Shown piece after piece: positions 8,157-16,002 of a stretch of DNA of 64,000 nt. Source of the DNA: Paenibacillaceae bacterium (GTDB lineage: Bacteria; Bacillota; Bacilli; Paenibacillales; NBRC-103111). The stretch's first letter is position 1. Every line of letters begins with the position of its first letter. The stretch covers positions 1 through 64,000 of the forward strand of contig JAQSYI010000019.1 in assembly GCA_029256185.1 (NCBI GenBank), given 5' to 3'. Below the pieces are notes generated by a model. It made no database searches, was not told the DNA's origin, and saw only the letters and a list, made by a program, of their open reading frames with translations. The position numbers were made by a program, and so were the translations under genes.

Positions 8157-8912
8157 ATGGATGTAGACTTGAAGCATGCCTCCCATACCTATCTGGATGA
8201 CAGCGAAGTGAAACGGCTGATTGCCCTTAGCCAATCAGGGGATACGGTTGCCCGGGATACCTTGGTGAACTGCAATATTCGTCTGGTCTGGTCTGTGGTT
8301 CAACGGTTCTTGAACCGGGGCTACGAGGCAGAGGACCTGTTTCAGATCGGCTGCATCGGACTGTTGAAATCCGTTGATAAATTCGATCTGTCATACGATG
8401 TGAAGTTCTCGACCTATGCGGTCCCGATGATCATCGGCGAGATTCAGCGGTTCCTGCGGGACGATGGAACCTTGAAGGTCAGCCGTTCCCTGAAGGAATT
8501 GGCCAATAAGGTGCGCAAGACCAAGGACGAGCTGTCCAAGCGCATCGGACGCTTGCCCACGATCAAGGAAGTGGCGGATGAACTGGGCATCTCACCTGAA
8601 GAAGTAGTGTTCGCCCAGGAAGCCAACAAGCCGCCTACCTCGATTCATGAGACCGTGTTCGAGAATGACGGCGACCCCATCACCCTGATGGATCAGATCG
8701 CCGACGAGACCCAGGAGAAGTGGTTCGAGAAGCTGGCGTTGAACGAGGCCATCGGCGGCCTGTCCGAGCGCGAGCGGCTGATCGTCTATCTCCGCTACTA
8801 CCGGGACCAGACCCAGTCCGAGGTGGCCAGCCGCCTGGGCATCTCCCAGGTGCAGGTCTCGCGGCTGGAGAAGAAGATACTCCAGTCGATCAAGGACCAG
8901 ATCGCGCAATAA
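8157..8912 (+). CDS. sigF: RNA polymerase sporulation sigma factor SigF
   Basis: 251 residues of the sigma-70 family. It directs early forespore transcription. Region 2 reads AEDLFQIGCIGLLKSVDKFD followed by the DNA-melting segment KFSTYAVPMIIGEIQRFLRD; region 3 is near 105-150; the region 4 helix-turn-helix is SEVASRLGISQVQVSRLEKK near the end. ATG 8157 has AGGGAG upstream. Third gene of spoIIA, followed by a hairpin at 8947. Confidence 0.97.
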   Translation: MDVDLKHASHTYLDDSEVKRLIALSQSGDTVARDTLVNCNIRLVWSVVQRFLNRGYEAEDLFQIGCIGLLKSVDKFDLSYDVKFSTYAVPMIIGEIQRFLRDDGTLKVSRSLKELANKVRKTKDELSKRIGRLPTIKEVADELGISPEEVVFAQEANKPPTSIHETVFENDGDPITLMDQIADETQEKWFEKLALNEAIGGLSERERLIVYLRYYRDQTQSEVASRLGISQVQVSRLEKKILQSIKDQIAQ

Positions 8913-8944
8913 GAAGGTTGGGCCGCCTGCAAAAAAAGATGTAT

Positions 8945-8993
8945 ATATGGCTCCCGACAGCCCCTGCGGCTGGTTGGGAGCCATATTTGATTT
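8945..8993 (+). terminator. spoIIA operon terminator-like hairpin
   Basis: ATGGCTCCC (8947-8955) pairs with GGGAGCCAT (8976-8984), followed by a short T-rich stretch. The weak T run makes it a less certain terminator. Confidence 0.55.
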
Positions 8994-9147
8994 ATGCATT
9001 GATACCTGGCCCTCACCTGGCCTTCTTTAAATAATGGACGCCCTCCGGTTTTTCTGGTAATCTATCTTGAAATAACAGGTCCGGATCATCGCCCGGCATG
9101 CAGGTTCAACAGGGAAATATGCTGGAAAGCAAACAAGGAGGCTTCTC

Positions 9148-10131
9148 ATGCAAAAAGGATTGTTTACCCAAGGAATCGCCGTATTGCTGTCTGAATCCGT
9201 GTCCATTGAGCGTATTCACAAGCTGCTGCAGGGGCAGTTTGACATAGGAGACATCACCTATTCCTCCGAGAAATGGGCTTACGGCGGCCCCAGCTTCCTG
9301 ATACCCCTCCGTACGGAAGTGAACGGTTACGTGCTGGTAGACGCCGTGGACAGGCCATGGCCTGACGGGATGGGAGATCCGCAGCAGGACGCCAGATTGT
9401 TCGATGCATGGTCAATGGGGCAATTCGGTCCTTTTGCGTACCCGGGCAACCTGGAACGGGCCGTTCATCAGGGATGGGGCAGCTATCCGGAAGGACGTCA
9501 GGCGGCAGAAAAGCATAGAGCCTTTGTACGCATCCGCACCAGCTACATCCTCGGTGACACGGTGGGGGATGATGCTCCCATATTGCCGGAGGGTTATGAT
9601 GCCAGACAAGAAATGGTCATGCTGATGTCCATTGCCGCCAAGCTGCTTGCGGAATTGCCGGAGGCGCTCTGTTACTTTAATCCCGGAGGGGAATGTCTGG
9701 CTTCCGGCGAGATGATCAGACAGGAGTGGGAGGCTGTTGAACGGGGCGGGCAGATGGAATTGGACACCTGGTCGAATGTTCGCATGTACAGTTTGCCCCA
9801 AGGGGAGGGCTGGCTGCTGATGGATACGGTAGGCATGTGGCAGCTTGATGTGCCGGACCATGAGGCCGTTTTTAGGAAGGGCGCGTGTGAACCTGACGAT
9901 CTGGCTGATTTTTTGCGGAATCTTTCGCTGCATTTCCTCCATAACGATCTGGAGCCGGGAGAAGCTGTTGTGGCCAAGGGACCTGGCGGGATTGCATGGC
10001 AGGGAGAACTGTATGACAACGGAATAGCTCATCCTCCGCGGCAGGTGGTCAGGTGGCAGATCCAGGGAGGGGAGATCGACGGGATACCGGAAAAGGAGAC
10101 ACATTTGCGCATAGGCGAGATCAGCCAATAG
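9148..10131 (+). CDS. DUF4261-type protein of unknown function
   Basis: 327 residues, cytoplasmic, with no signal or membrane segment. The opening (IAVLLSESVSIERIHKLLQG) and the layout resemble DUF4261 proteins, whose function is not established. ATG 9148 follows AAGGAGG with 8 nt between, so translation is well supported. It is inserted between sigF and spoVAA, which are adjacent in B. subtilis, and has no obvious operon partner. The family assignment is from memory of sequence style and is moderate. Confidence 0.65.
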   Translation: MQKGLFTQGIAVLLSESVSIERIHKLLQGQFDIGDITYSSEKWAYGGPSFLIPLRTEVNGYVLVDAVDRPWPDGMGDPQQDARLFDAWSMGQFGPFAYPGNLERAVHQGWGSYPEGRQAAEKHRAFVRIRTSYILGDTVGDDAPILPEGYDARQEMVMLMSIAAKLLAELPEALCYFNPGGECLASGEMIRQEWEAVERGGQMELDTWSNVRMYSLPQGEGWLLMDTVGMWQLDVPDHEAVFRKGACEPDDLADFLRNLSLHFLHNDLEPGEAVVAKGPGGIAWQGELYDNGIAHPPRQVVRWQIQGGEIDGIPEKETHLRIGEISQ

Positions 10132-10188
10132 TAAAAGTGCGGATAGTTGAAACCCTCCAATAGTAAAAGTCAGTTGAAACCTGCGACC

Positions 10189-10266
10189 ATTCTATGCGAA
10201 ATTTCATATAGAATGGGCTTGCCAGTGGCCGAACGGGCCTATTGTATGCGAAATTTCATATAGAAT
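10189..10266. repeat. two quasi-palindromes around TATGCGAAATTTCATATA
   Basis: The 26-bp sequence ATTCTATGCGAAATTTCATA plus TAGAAT occurs at 10189-10214 and again, with one change in the left arm, at 10241-10266 (52-bp spacing). Each is nearly self-complementary around GAAATTTC. A short direct repeat, CCAATAGTAAAAGT, occurs just upstream at about 10126 and 10157. The gap has no gene; these look like dispersed intergenic repeats or protein-binding palindromes. Confidence 0.75.
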
Positions 10267-10319
10267 TAGCTGACGTAGGCTCACCCTTGTTGTTTGTTCA
10301 TTTTGCTCCGATTCCAAAT

Positions 10320-10366
10320 AAAAAAGCTCCGTTTGCCTTGCAATCTTAGGCAAACGGAGCTTTTTT
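10320..10366. terminator. strong bidirectional terminator before spoVAA
   Basis: AAAAAGCTCCGTTTGCC pairs perfectly with GGCAAACGGAGCTTTTTT around an 11-nt loop. Poly-A on the left and poly-T on the right let it act on both strands. Confidence 0.85.
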
Positions 10367-10395
10367 CCATATTCCCGGTATCGCCGCGGGCCGCG

Positions 10396-10424
10396 GTTAA
10401 TGCAGGTGGAATTATTGCATACTA
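10396..10424 (+). promoter_or_regulatory. candidate sigma-G promoter of spoVA genes
   Basis: CATACTA at 10418-10424 matches the sigma-F/G -10 element; the -35 side (GTTAAT, 16 bp upstream) is weak. It lies 48 bp before the spoVAA start, where a forespore promoter is expected. Confidence 0.4.
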
Positions 10425-10471
10425 TTGTCACAAGATGCAGATCTTACGCCGAAGGCAGGGGAGGGAGAACG

Positions 10472-11128
10472 TTGGCACAGCATTCGTCGGTACCCAGCTT
10501 GTACATCCGCTTCCGCAAAAGAATCACAGTACGCAAGGGCCAGCCCGTCAAGCTCTCGCAGGTGGCCGAACTGTTTACGGAGCCGGAGCTTGCGCCCCGC
10601 ATCTCTGAGCTGGTCTTGTACCGGCCGGAGGAGGAGGACGGCAATCTGCTCCTGGTGGACATGATGCAGGTGACCCGGCTGGTAAAGCAGCTTGCGCCCG
10701 ACATCGCCATTCAGCATTTCGGAGAGCCTCACGCTTTGGTGGAGGTTGCCGAAGCGGAGCGGCGCTGCCACCCCGTGCTGATCGGGCTCGTCTGGCTGCT
10801 CCTTTTTATCGGGTCAGGACTTGCGATTATGAACTTCCATGAGGATGTGAGCATGCCGGAGGTGCACCAGCGGATCTATGAGCTACTCACGGGGGAGCGT
10901 CCGGAGCATCCTTACTGGCTGCAGATCCCTTATTCCATCGGAATCGGGATGGGGATGGTGCTGTTCTTTAATCACTTGTTCAAGAAGAAGTTCAACGAGG
11001 AACCGAGCCCTCTGGAGGTGGAGATGTACCAGTATCAGCAAAGCATGAACCAGTATGTAGTGGCCGAGGAATACAGCAAGCGCTTGTCAAGAGAAAGCAG
11101 GAAGCCTCATGAGCGGGATAACTGCTAA
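10472..11128 (+). CDS. spoVAA: stage V sporulation protein SpoVAA
   Basis: 218 residues, first gene of the spoVA cluster, whose products form the spore inner-membrane system for dipicolinate uptake and release. It has a basic N-terminal domain (IRFRKRITVRKGQPVKLSQV) and two C-terminal membrane segments near residues 108-125 and 150-170. The TTG start at 10472 is chosen because GGGGAGGGA lies 5 nt upstream; the longer frame to 10400 has no such site and would overlap the promoter candidate. It overlaps spoVAB by 20 bp, implying coupling. Confidence 0.85.
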   Translation: MAQHSSVPSLYIRFRKRITVRKGQPVKLSQVAELFTEPELAPRISELVLYRPEEEDGNLLLVDMMQVTRLVKQLAPDIAIQHFGEPHALVEVAEAERRCHPVLIGLVWLLLFIGSGLAIMNFHEDVSMPEVHQRIYELLTGERPEHPYWLQIPYSIGIGMGMVLFFNHLFKKKFNEEPSPLEVEMYQYQQSMNQYVVAEEYSKRLSRESRKPHERDNC

Positions 11129-11534
11129 TCTGGTGATTGCCTTCATCGGGCTGGCCGGCGGGTTGGCAGTGGGCAGCGGCATGGTGGCTTTTCTGCTGGT
11201 GCTGGATATTATTCCCCGTCTGGCCCAACTGACCCGCTCCTCCTCCAAAATCCATCTGTATGAAGGCGCGGTGGTTGCGGGCTCTCTGTTCTGGACGTTG
11301 GCTGATTTCCTCGATGTACGGCTGCACGGGACGCTGCTTGCCCCGGTGCTGATTGGTCTGCTTGCCGGGATCTTCGTAGGGATGCTTGCCGCCGCGCTGA
11401 CGGAGGTGGTTAATGTGTTGCCTATATTGGCCAAACGGTTGGGCATGTCGGCCTATATCATCTGGCTGTTGATGGCGATGGTATTCGGGAAAGTGGCCGG
11501 TTCCCTGTTCGAGTGGCTGATTTATCACGGGTGA
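11109..11534 (+). CDS. spoVAB: stage V sporulation protein SpoVAB
   Basis: 141 residues, almost entirely membrane-embedded with about four hydrophobic segments. The N-terminal stretch FIGLAGGLAVGSGMVAFLLV followed by LDIIPRLAQLT is characteristic of SpoVAB. It is needed with the other spoVA products for spore dipicolinate transport. It overlaps the end of spoVAA. The next gene is spoVAF rather than spoVAC, a clear departure from B. subtilis order. Confidence 0.92.
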   Translation: MSGITANLVIAFIGLAGGLAVGSGMVAFLLVLDIIPRLAQLTRSSSKIHLYEGAVVAGSLFWTLADFLDVRLHGTLLAPVLIGLLAGIFVGMLAAALTEVVNVLPILAKRLGMSAYIIWLLMAMVFGKVAGSLFEWLIYHG

Positions 11535-11565
11535 ACCCCAATAACATAGACTGAGGTGATGTTTC

Positions 11566-13413
11566 GTGAGTCCGGATATTACCAAGCATGATGAGCCCAA
11601 CGATTACAATCTCCATAACGGGCTGCCTTTGGACAAGGAAGGTTTCGAAGAGGATAATGTCAAGGACAAGGCGTCCGGGGCCGATGCTTCCCGCCGGCAG
11701 GAGCATGATTCTTCCCTGCGCAAAAAATCCTTTCGCCGCCGGACAGAGGCTGACGGTGACACCGGGGAGAGCCGTGATGCGGGGGAGAGCCGTGATGCGG
11801 GGGAGAGCCGTGTTGCCGGAGCGGACAAGCAGCAATCATCCGGCAGGCAGGCAGCGGCGGACAAGCAGAAGCCTGCTTCCGGGAAGGCCAAGTCTCAAGG
11901 GGATCAGCGCTCCAAGCCAAGCCAGATGAACTCCCGTGAGCAAGAGTTCAAGGATATGGTGGAAATACCGGAGAAGGCGGAGGATGTGAAGCGGGCGCTG
12001 GAGGAGAAGGTGGGGCTTGGCGTCAGCTTCGATGTCACCCTGCGGCAGATGGTCTTCGGCGGCAAGGAGTGCAGCCTCTTCTATATGAACGGCTTCGCCA
12101 AGGATGTGGTCCTGGTGGAGATTATCAAGCGGCTTACCTATGTGGAAGAATCAGAAGTCCAGGAGCATGCGCTCGACGTATTCAAGGATAAGCTGGTAGC
12201 ACATATCCAGGTGGATTCCCTGGACAAATTCAATACGGTCATCGATAAAGTGCTGGCGGGAATGACCGCTCTGTTCATCGAGGGGGAGAAGACCGCTCTG
12301 GTCATCGATGCCAAGAATTTTCCTGTGCGCACAACGGCCGAGCCTGATCTGGAAAAGGTGGTCCGCGGCGCCCGGGACGGTTTTGTAGAGACGCTCATGA
12401 CCAATGTGACGCTGATCCGCCGCCGTCTGCGGGACCCCCGGCTGATGTTCGAGGTGGTGCAGGTGGGAGAGCGGACCAAAACCGATGTATGTATCGCCTA
12501 CATTCAGGATATTGCCGCACCGGAGCTGATCGACGCCTTCCGCAAAAAGGTGGAGACGGTCATGGTAGACGGCATTCCCCTGGGAGAGAAGCAACTGGAG
12601 GAGGCGTTGGTCAATAAATCCGGCTGGAATCCTTATCCCATGGTCCGCTATTCCGAACGCCCCGACGTTGTAGCCTCCCATCTCCTGGAGGGGCATGTGG
12701 TGCTGATGGCCGATACATCTCCCAGCGCCATGATTTTGCCCTGCACAGTCTTCCAACTGATGCAGCATGCCGAAGAATACCGGCAAACGCCGGCTGTCGG
12801 CACTTACCTGCGCTGGGTCCGCTACTTCGGCGTATTGGCCTCCTTGTTCCTGCTGCCAATCTGGTACCTGATGGTGACTCATCCGGAGCTGAAGCCTCCC
12901 GGCATGGAATGGATCGGTCCCCAGGAAGCGGCGCATCTGCCCATTCTGGCCCAGTTCCTCATTGCCGAGCTTGGGATCGACCTGATGCGGATGGCCGCGG
13001 TCCATACGCCTACTCCATTGGCCACCGCCATGGGCCTGATCGCCGCCATTCTGATTGGACAAATCGCCGTGGAGACGGGAATCTTCGTCAATGAGGTCAT
13101 TATGTACATGGCAGTGGCTACCATCGGCATGTTCGCCACTCCCAGTTATGAGCTGGGCATGGCCAACCGCCTGTCTCGATATGTGCTGCTAATTATGACC
13201 GCTGCGTTCTCTATTCCGGGGTTTGTGGCCACAGCAACAATATGGCTGGTTTTCCTGTCTCTGCAGCGTTCCTATAATTCGCCTTACATGTGGCCGTTCA
13301 TTCCCTTTAATGCAAAGGCTTTATACGCGGTAACCTTCCGCCGTCCCTTCGGCAGCAGCAAGCACCGTCCAAGTCTTACCCAAACCGTCGACAGCACGAG
13401 ACAACCGACGTAA
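11566..13413 (+). CDS. spoVAF: SpoVAF, GerA-type spore germination protein
   Basis: 615 residues, homologous to the A subunits of germinant receptors; SpoVAF is thought to act with the SpoVA channel in the spore inner membrane. The long charged N-terminus (residues 1-125) includes a triple GESRDA-type repeat. A soluble GerA domain (about 130-420) follows, then four to five hydrophobic segments between about 420 and 580 with the family segment TPTPLATAMGLIAAILIGQI. GTG 11566 follows GAGGTGAT. It starts 31 bp after spoVAB and precedes lysA, as in B. subtilis. Confidence 0.92.
   Translation: MSPDITKHDEPNDYNLHNGLPLDKEGFEEDNVKDKASGADASRRQEHDSSLRKKSFRRRTEADGDTGESRDAGESRDAGESRVAGADKQQSSGRQAAADKQKPASGKAKSQGDQRSKPSQMNSREQEFKDMVEIPEKAEDVKRALEEKVGLGVSFDVTLRQMVFGGKECSLFYMNGFAKDVVLVEIIKRLTYVEESEVQEHALDVFKDKLVAHIQVDSLDKFNTVIDKVLAGMTALFIEGEKTALVIDAKNFPVRTTAEPDLEKVVRGARDGFVETLMTNVTLIRRRLRDPRLMFEVVQVGERTKTDVCIAYIQDIAAPELIDAFRKKVETVMVDGIPLGEKQLEEALVNKSGWNPYPMVRYSERPDVVASHLLEGHVVLMADTSPSAMILPCTVFQLMQHAEEYRQTPAVGTYLRWVRYFGVLASLFLLPIWYLMVTHPELKPPGMEWIGPQEAAHLPILAQFLIAELGIDLMRMAAVHTPTPLATAMGLIAAILIGQIAVETGIFVNEVIMYMAVATIGMFATPSYELGMANRLSRYVLLIMTAAFSIPGFVATATIWLVFLSLQRSYNSPYMWPFIPFNAKALYAVTFRRPFGSSKHRPSLTQTVDSTRQPT
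11764..11817 (+). repeat. 18-bp in-frame triplicate inside spoVAF
   Basis: GGGGAGAGCCGTGATGCG occurs at 11764-11781 and 11782-11799, with a diverged third unit at 11800-11817. Because 18 is a multiple of three it encodes an in-frame repeated GESRDA-like hexapeptide in the disordered N-terminus. Confidence 0.9.
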
Positions 13414-13525
13414 GGGGGATAGTGCAAAACAGTGGGGCCTTTGTATATGGCATATTCTGCTGTTCTATGGTACTTTAGTGATAACCTTATTCAAAAAATA
13501 TTAGCGGTCAAAGGAGATATCACGG

Positions 13526-14857
13526 ATGTATCTGCATGGGACAAGTCGAATCAACGATCAGGGCCACCTTGAAATCGGGGGTGTGGACGCGGTTAAGCTG
13601 ACCGAGCAATTCGGCACGCCCCTCTACGTTGTGGATGAAGCATTAATCCGCCAGCGCTGCCGCGAGTTCATCGGCGCCTTCCGGGCGTCCGGTCTGAAAT
13701 TTCAGGTAGCCTATGCAAGCAAGGCTTTCTGCACCATGGCCATGTGCCGGATTGCCGATGAAGAGGGGCTGTCGCTGGATGTAGTATCCGACGGCGAGCT
13801 CTATACCGCGCTCCAAGCAGGGTTTCCGCCGGAGCGGATTCACTTTCACGGCAACAACAAGACTCCACGGGAAATTGAGATGGCTTTGGAAGCAGGCATT
13901 GGCTGCTTTGTCGTGGATAACTTTGTAGAGCTGCAGCTGCTTAACGCCATGGCTGGCGGGCTTGGCCGCAAGGTGAAAATTTTGCTGCGGATTACACCCG
14001 GCGTTTCCGCGCATACACACGAGTATACGTCCACGGGCCAACAGGATTCCAAGTTCGGCTTTGACCTGGGCAATGGCGCGGCATATCGGGCAGTGGAGGA
14101 AGCCACCGCATTGCCCAATCTGGAGCTTCTGGGCCTGCATTCCCATATCGGCTCCCAGATCTTCGAGGTGGAAGGCTTCAAGCTCGCGGTAGAGAAGGTG
14201 ATGGGCTTCGCGACTAAGGTGCGCTCCGAGCTGAATGTGCTGTTTAAGGTGGTCAATCTGGGCGGCGGCTTCGGCATCCGCTATGTGGAAGGCGACAAGC
14301 CGTTGCCTGTAGCAGAGTACGTGGGCGCGATTGTGGACAGCATCCACAGCTCCTTCGCCGGCAACGACTATCCCGTTCCGGAAATCTGGATTGAGCCGGG
14401 CCGCAGCATCGTCGGCGATGCGGGGACCACTCTTTATACCGTGGGCACCTACAAGGACATTCCGGGTATCCGCAAATATATTGCGGTTGACGGCGGCATG
14501 ACCGATAATCCCCGTCCGGCCCTGTACCAGTCCCAATATGAAGGCATGCTGGCTAACCGGGCAACCGCCGCCAAGGAAGAGACGGTTTCCGTAGCAGGCA
14601 AATGCTGTGAAAGCGGCGATATGCTGATCTGGGACCTGGAGCTGCCCAAGGTGGAATCCGGTGATATTCTGGCAGTGGCCTGCACAGGCGCCTATAACTA
14701 TTCCATGGCCAACAATTACAACAGAATCCGCCGTCCCGCCGTTGTATTCGTCAAGGACGGCAGCGCGGATCTGGCTGTGAAGCGCGAGTCCTACGATAAC
14801 CTGGTAGAGAACGATCTGATTCCCGAGCGGATGAAGAAGCAGCCTGCCAGAGCATAA
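13526..14857 (+). CDS. lysA: diaminopimelate decarboxylase
   Basis: 443 residues. This PLP enzyme makes L-lysine from meso-diaminopimelate, the last step of the pathway; expression also influences DAP available for the spore cortex. The PLP lysine is K66 in VAYASKAF; LHSHIGSQI, the glycine-rich phosphate loop VNLGGGFGIRY, EPGRS and the active-site Cys segment AGKCCESGDM are all present. ATG 13526 follows AAAGGAG. It lies between spoVAF and ppiB as in B. subtilis. Confidence 0.97.
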   Translation: MYLHGTSRINDQGHLEIGGVDAVKLTEQFGTPLYVVDEALIRQRCREFIGAFRASGLKFQVAYASKAFCTMAMCRIADEEGLSLDVVSDGELYTALQAGFPPERIHFHGNNKTPREIEMALEAGIGCFVVDNFVELQLLNAMAGGLGRKVKILLRITPGVSAHTHEYTSTGQQDSKFGFDLGNGAAYRAVEEATALPNLELLGLHSHIGSQIFEVEGFKLAVEKVMGFATKVRSELNVLFKVVNLGGGFGIRYVEGDKPLPVAEYVGAIVDSIHSSFAGNDYPVPEIWIEPGRSIVGDAGTTLYTVGTYKDIPGIRKYIAVDGGMTDNPRPALYQSQYEGMLANRATAAKEETVSVAGKCCESGDMLIWDLELPKVESGDILAVACTGAYNYSMANNYNRIRRPAVVFVKDGSADLAVKRESYDNLVENDLIPERMKKQPARA

Positions 14858-14872
14858 GCTTGGTTTTCGTTA

Positions 14873-14910
14873 AGCCCTGCAGGGGACATTTTCCCCCGGC
14901 GGGGCTTTTT
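14873..14910 (+). terminator. lysA terminator
   Basis: AGCCCTGCAGGGGA pairs imperfectly with TCCCCCGGCGGGGCT and is followed by five T residues. Confidence 0.75.
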
Positions 14911-14945
14911 ACAAGTCAGAAAGTATATCCGGAGGATTGATTTAT

Positions 14946-14974
14946 TTGTATTTCTCCCCGCAATCCGCTAAAAT
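14946..14974 (+). promoter_or_regulatory. sigma-A type promoter of ppiB
   Basis: TTGTAT (14946-14951), a 17-bp spacer and TAAAAT (14969-14974), 41 bp before the ppiB start. Confidence 0.6.
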
Positions 14975-15015
14975 GTACCCGAACGATTCTAATTGGACAA
15001 AAAGGAGATTCATCC

Positions 15016-15450
15016 ATGAAAAAAGGAAGCATTACGCTGGATAACGGCTCTGTCGTCAACATTGATTTTTTTGACAAGGATGCCCCCAACACGGTTGCCA
15101 ATTTTGAGAAGCTTGCTAGCGAAGGCTTTTATAACGGCTTGACCTTCCACCGCATCGTTCCCGGATTCGTTGCACAGGGCGGCTGTCCTAACGGAACCGG
15201 AACCGGCGGGCCAGGGTATACCATCAAATGCGAAACGGCCGGCAATCCCAACAAGCATGTGCGCGGCGTAATCGCCATGGCCCATGCCGGCAAGAATACA
15301 GGCGGCAGCCAATTCTACATCACCTATGACTCCTTTCCCCATCTGGACGGCGTACATACCGTATTCGGCAAGATTACAAGCGGCATGGAGCATGTGGATG
15401 CCCTGCGCCAAGGCTCCAAAATGTCCGAGGTCAAGGTTTGGGAAGAATAA
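15016..15450 (+). CDS. ppiB: cyclophilin-type peptidyl-prolyl isomerase
   Basis: 144 residues, one complete cyclophilin domain without a signal peptide, so a cytoplasmic folding catalyst for proline bonds. Key segments are the active-site Arg/Phe stretch FHRIVPGFVAQGG, GVIAMAHAGKNTGGSQFYI and the tryptophan-position region FPHLDGVHTVFGK. AAAAGGAG precedes the ATG. It has its own promoter and terminator. Its place after lysA is conserved with B. subtilis. Confidence 0.95.
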   Translation: MKKGSITLDNGSVVNIDFFDKDAPNTVANFEKLASEGFYNGLTFHRIVPGFVAQGGCPNGTGTGGPGYTIKCETAGNPNKHVRGVIAMAHAGKNTGGSQFYITYDSFPHLDGVHTVFGKITSGMEHVDALRQGSKMSEVKVWEE

Positions 15451-15466
15451 AATAATTGCCGGAAAC

Positions 15467-15511
15467 AACAGCAAAAGCCATCCTCCATTGAGGGCGGCTT
15501 TTGCTGTTTTT
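15467..15511 (+). terminator. ppiB terminator
   Basis: AACAGCAAAAGCC (15467-15479) pairs with GGCTTTTGCTGTT (15496-15508), followed by T residues. Confidence 0.85.
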
Positions 15512-16002
15512 CTCAGAAGATCAGACTTACATGCCGCTGTGCGGCACCACTGATGAATAAAATGACCGGGATGCTGTTATTTCAGGGCATAAAGGTTAAA
15601 ATCTTGAGGAAGGGGGGCCTTTTCTCACGGAAAGCACTCGGTGCATGCTTGCAAGCAGGCTTCCTTGCGGAAAAGCGCAGGTTTATGCTTCGGATACCCG
15701 TATTATCGCGGTACTCCACATCGCTTTTTAGGTTTTTGAACGCCAACCTTCCCGGCTTATGGACCTGAGAGACGTTATTTGCGGAGAAAGCAGGGATTAG
15801 CCCGGCTAGCGGACTGGAAAGCCTTTATTAGTCCGAAATCCCTCTGAATGGGGGGCAAAGGAGTCACATAAGAGCATCTGAGTCCGTTACGATTCCAAAC
15901 CCTCGGATTCTCGCCAAATAGGAGCGCTGATGTCCGTTAGCCTAAGCGATCTCTCTCTTTGCCAAATACTCCTTAAGTGACTGCTTAATACTGCGCCCCC
16001 CG
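15512..16002. other. gene-free, repeat-bearing gap
   Basis: No credible gene. It holds a 35-bp hairpin element at 15630-15664 (same family as those at 57979 and 58051). It also holds a cluster of short repeated words: GTCCGTTA at 15883 and 15933, TAGTCCGAA near 15828, and GCCAAATA near 15913 and 15961. Arrangement and wording suggest eroded dispersed repeats. The ORF from 15553 has no ribosome site and atypical composition. Confidence 0.6.

Noticed and set aside
10204..10431. Minus-strand ORF in the gap before spoVAA
   Set aside because: It runs through quasi-palindromes and the bidirectional terminator and has no ribosome site.
15553..15768. 71-codon ORF after ppiB
   Set aside because: No ribosome site, contains the 35-bp hairpin repeat, and no recognisable protein features.
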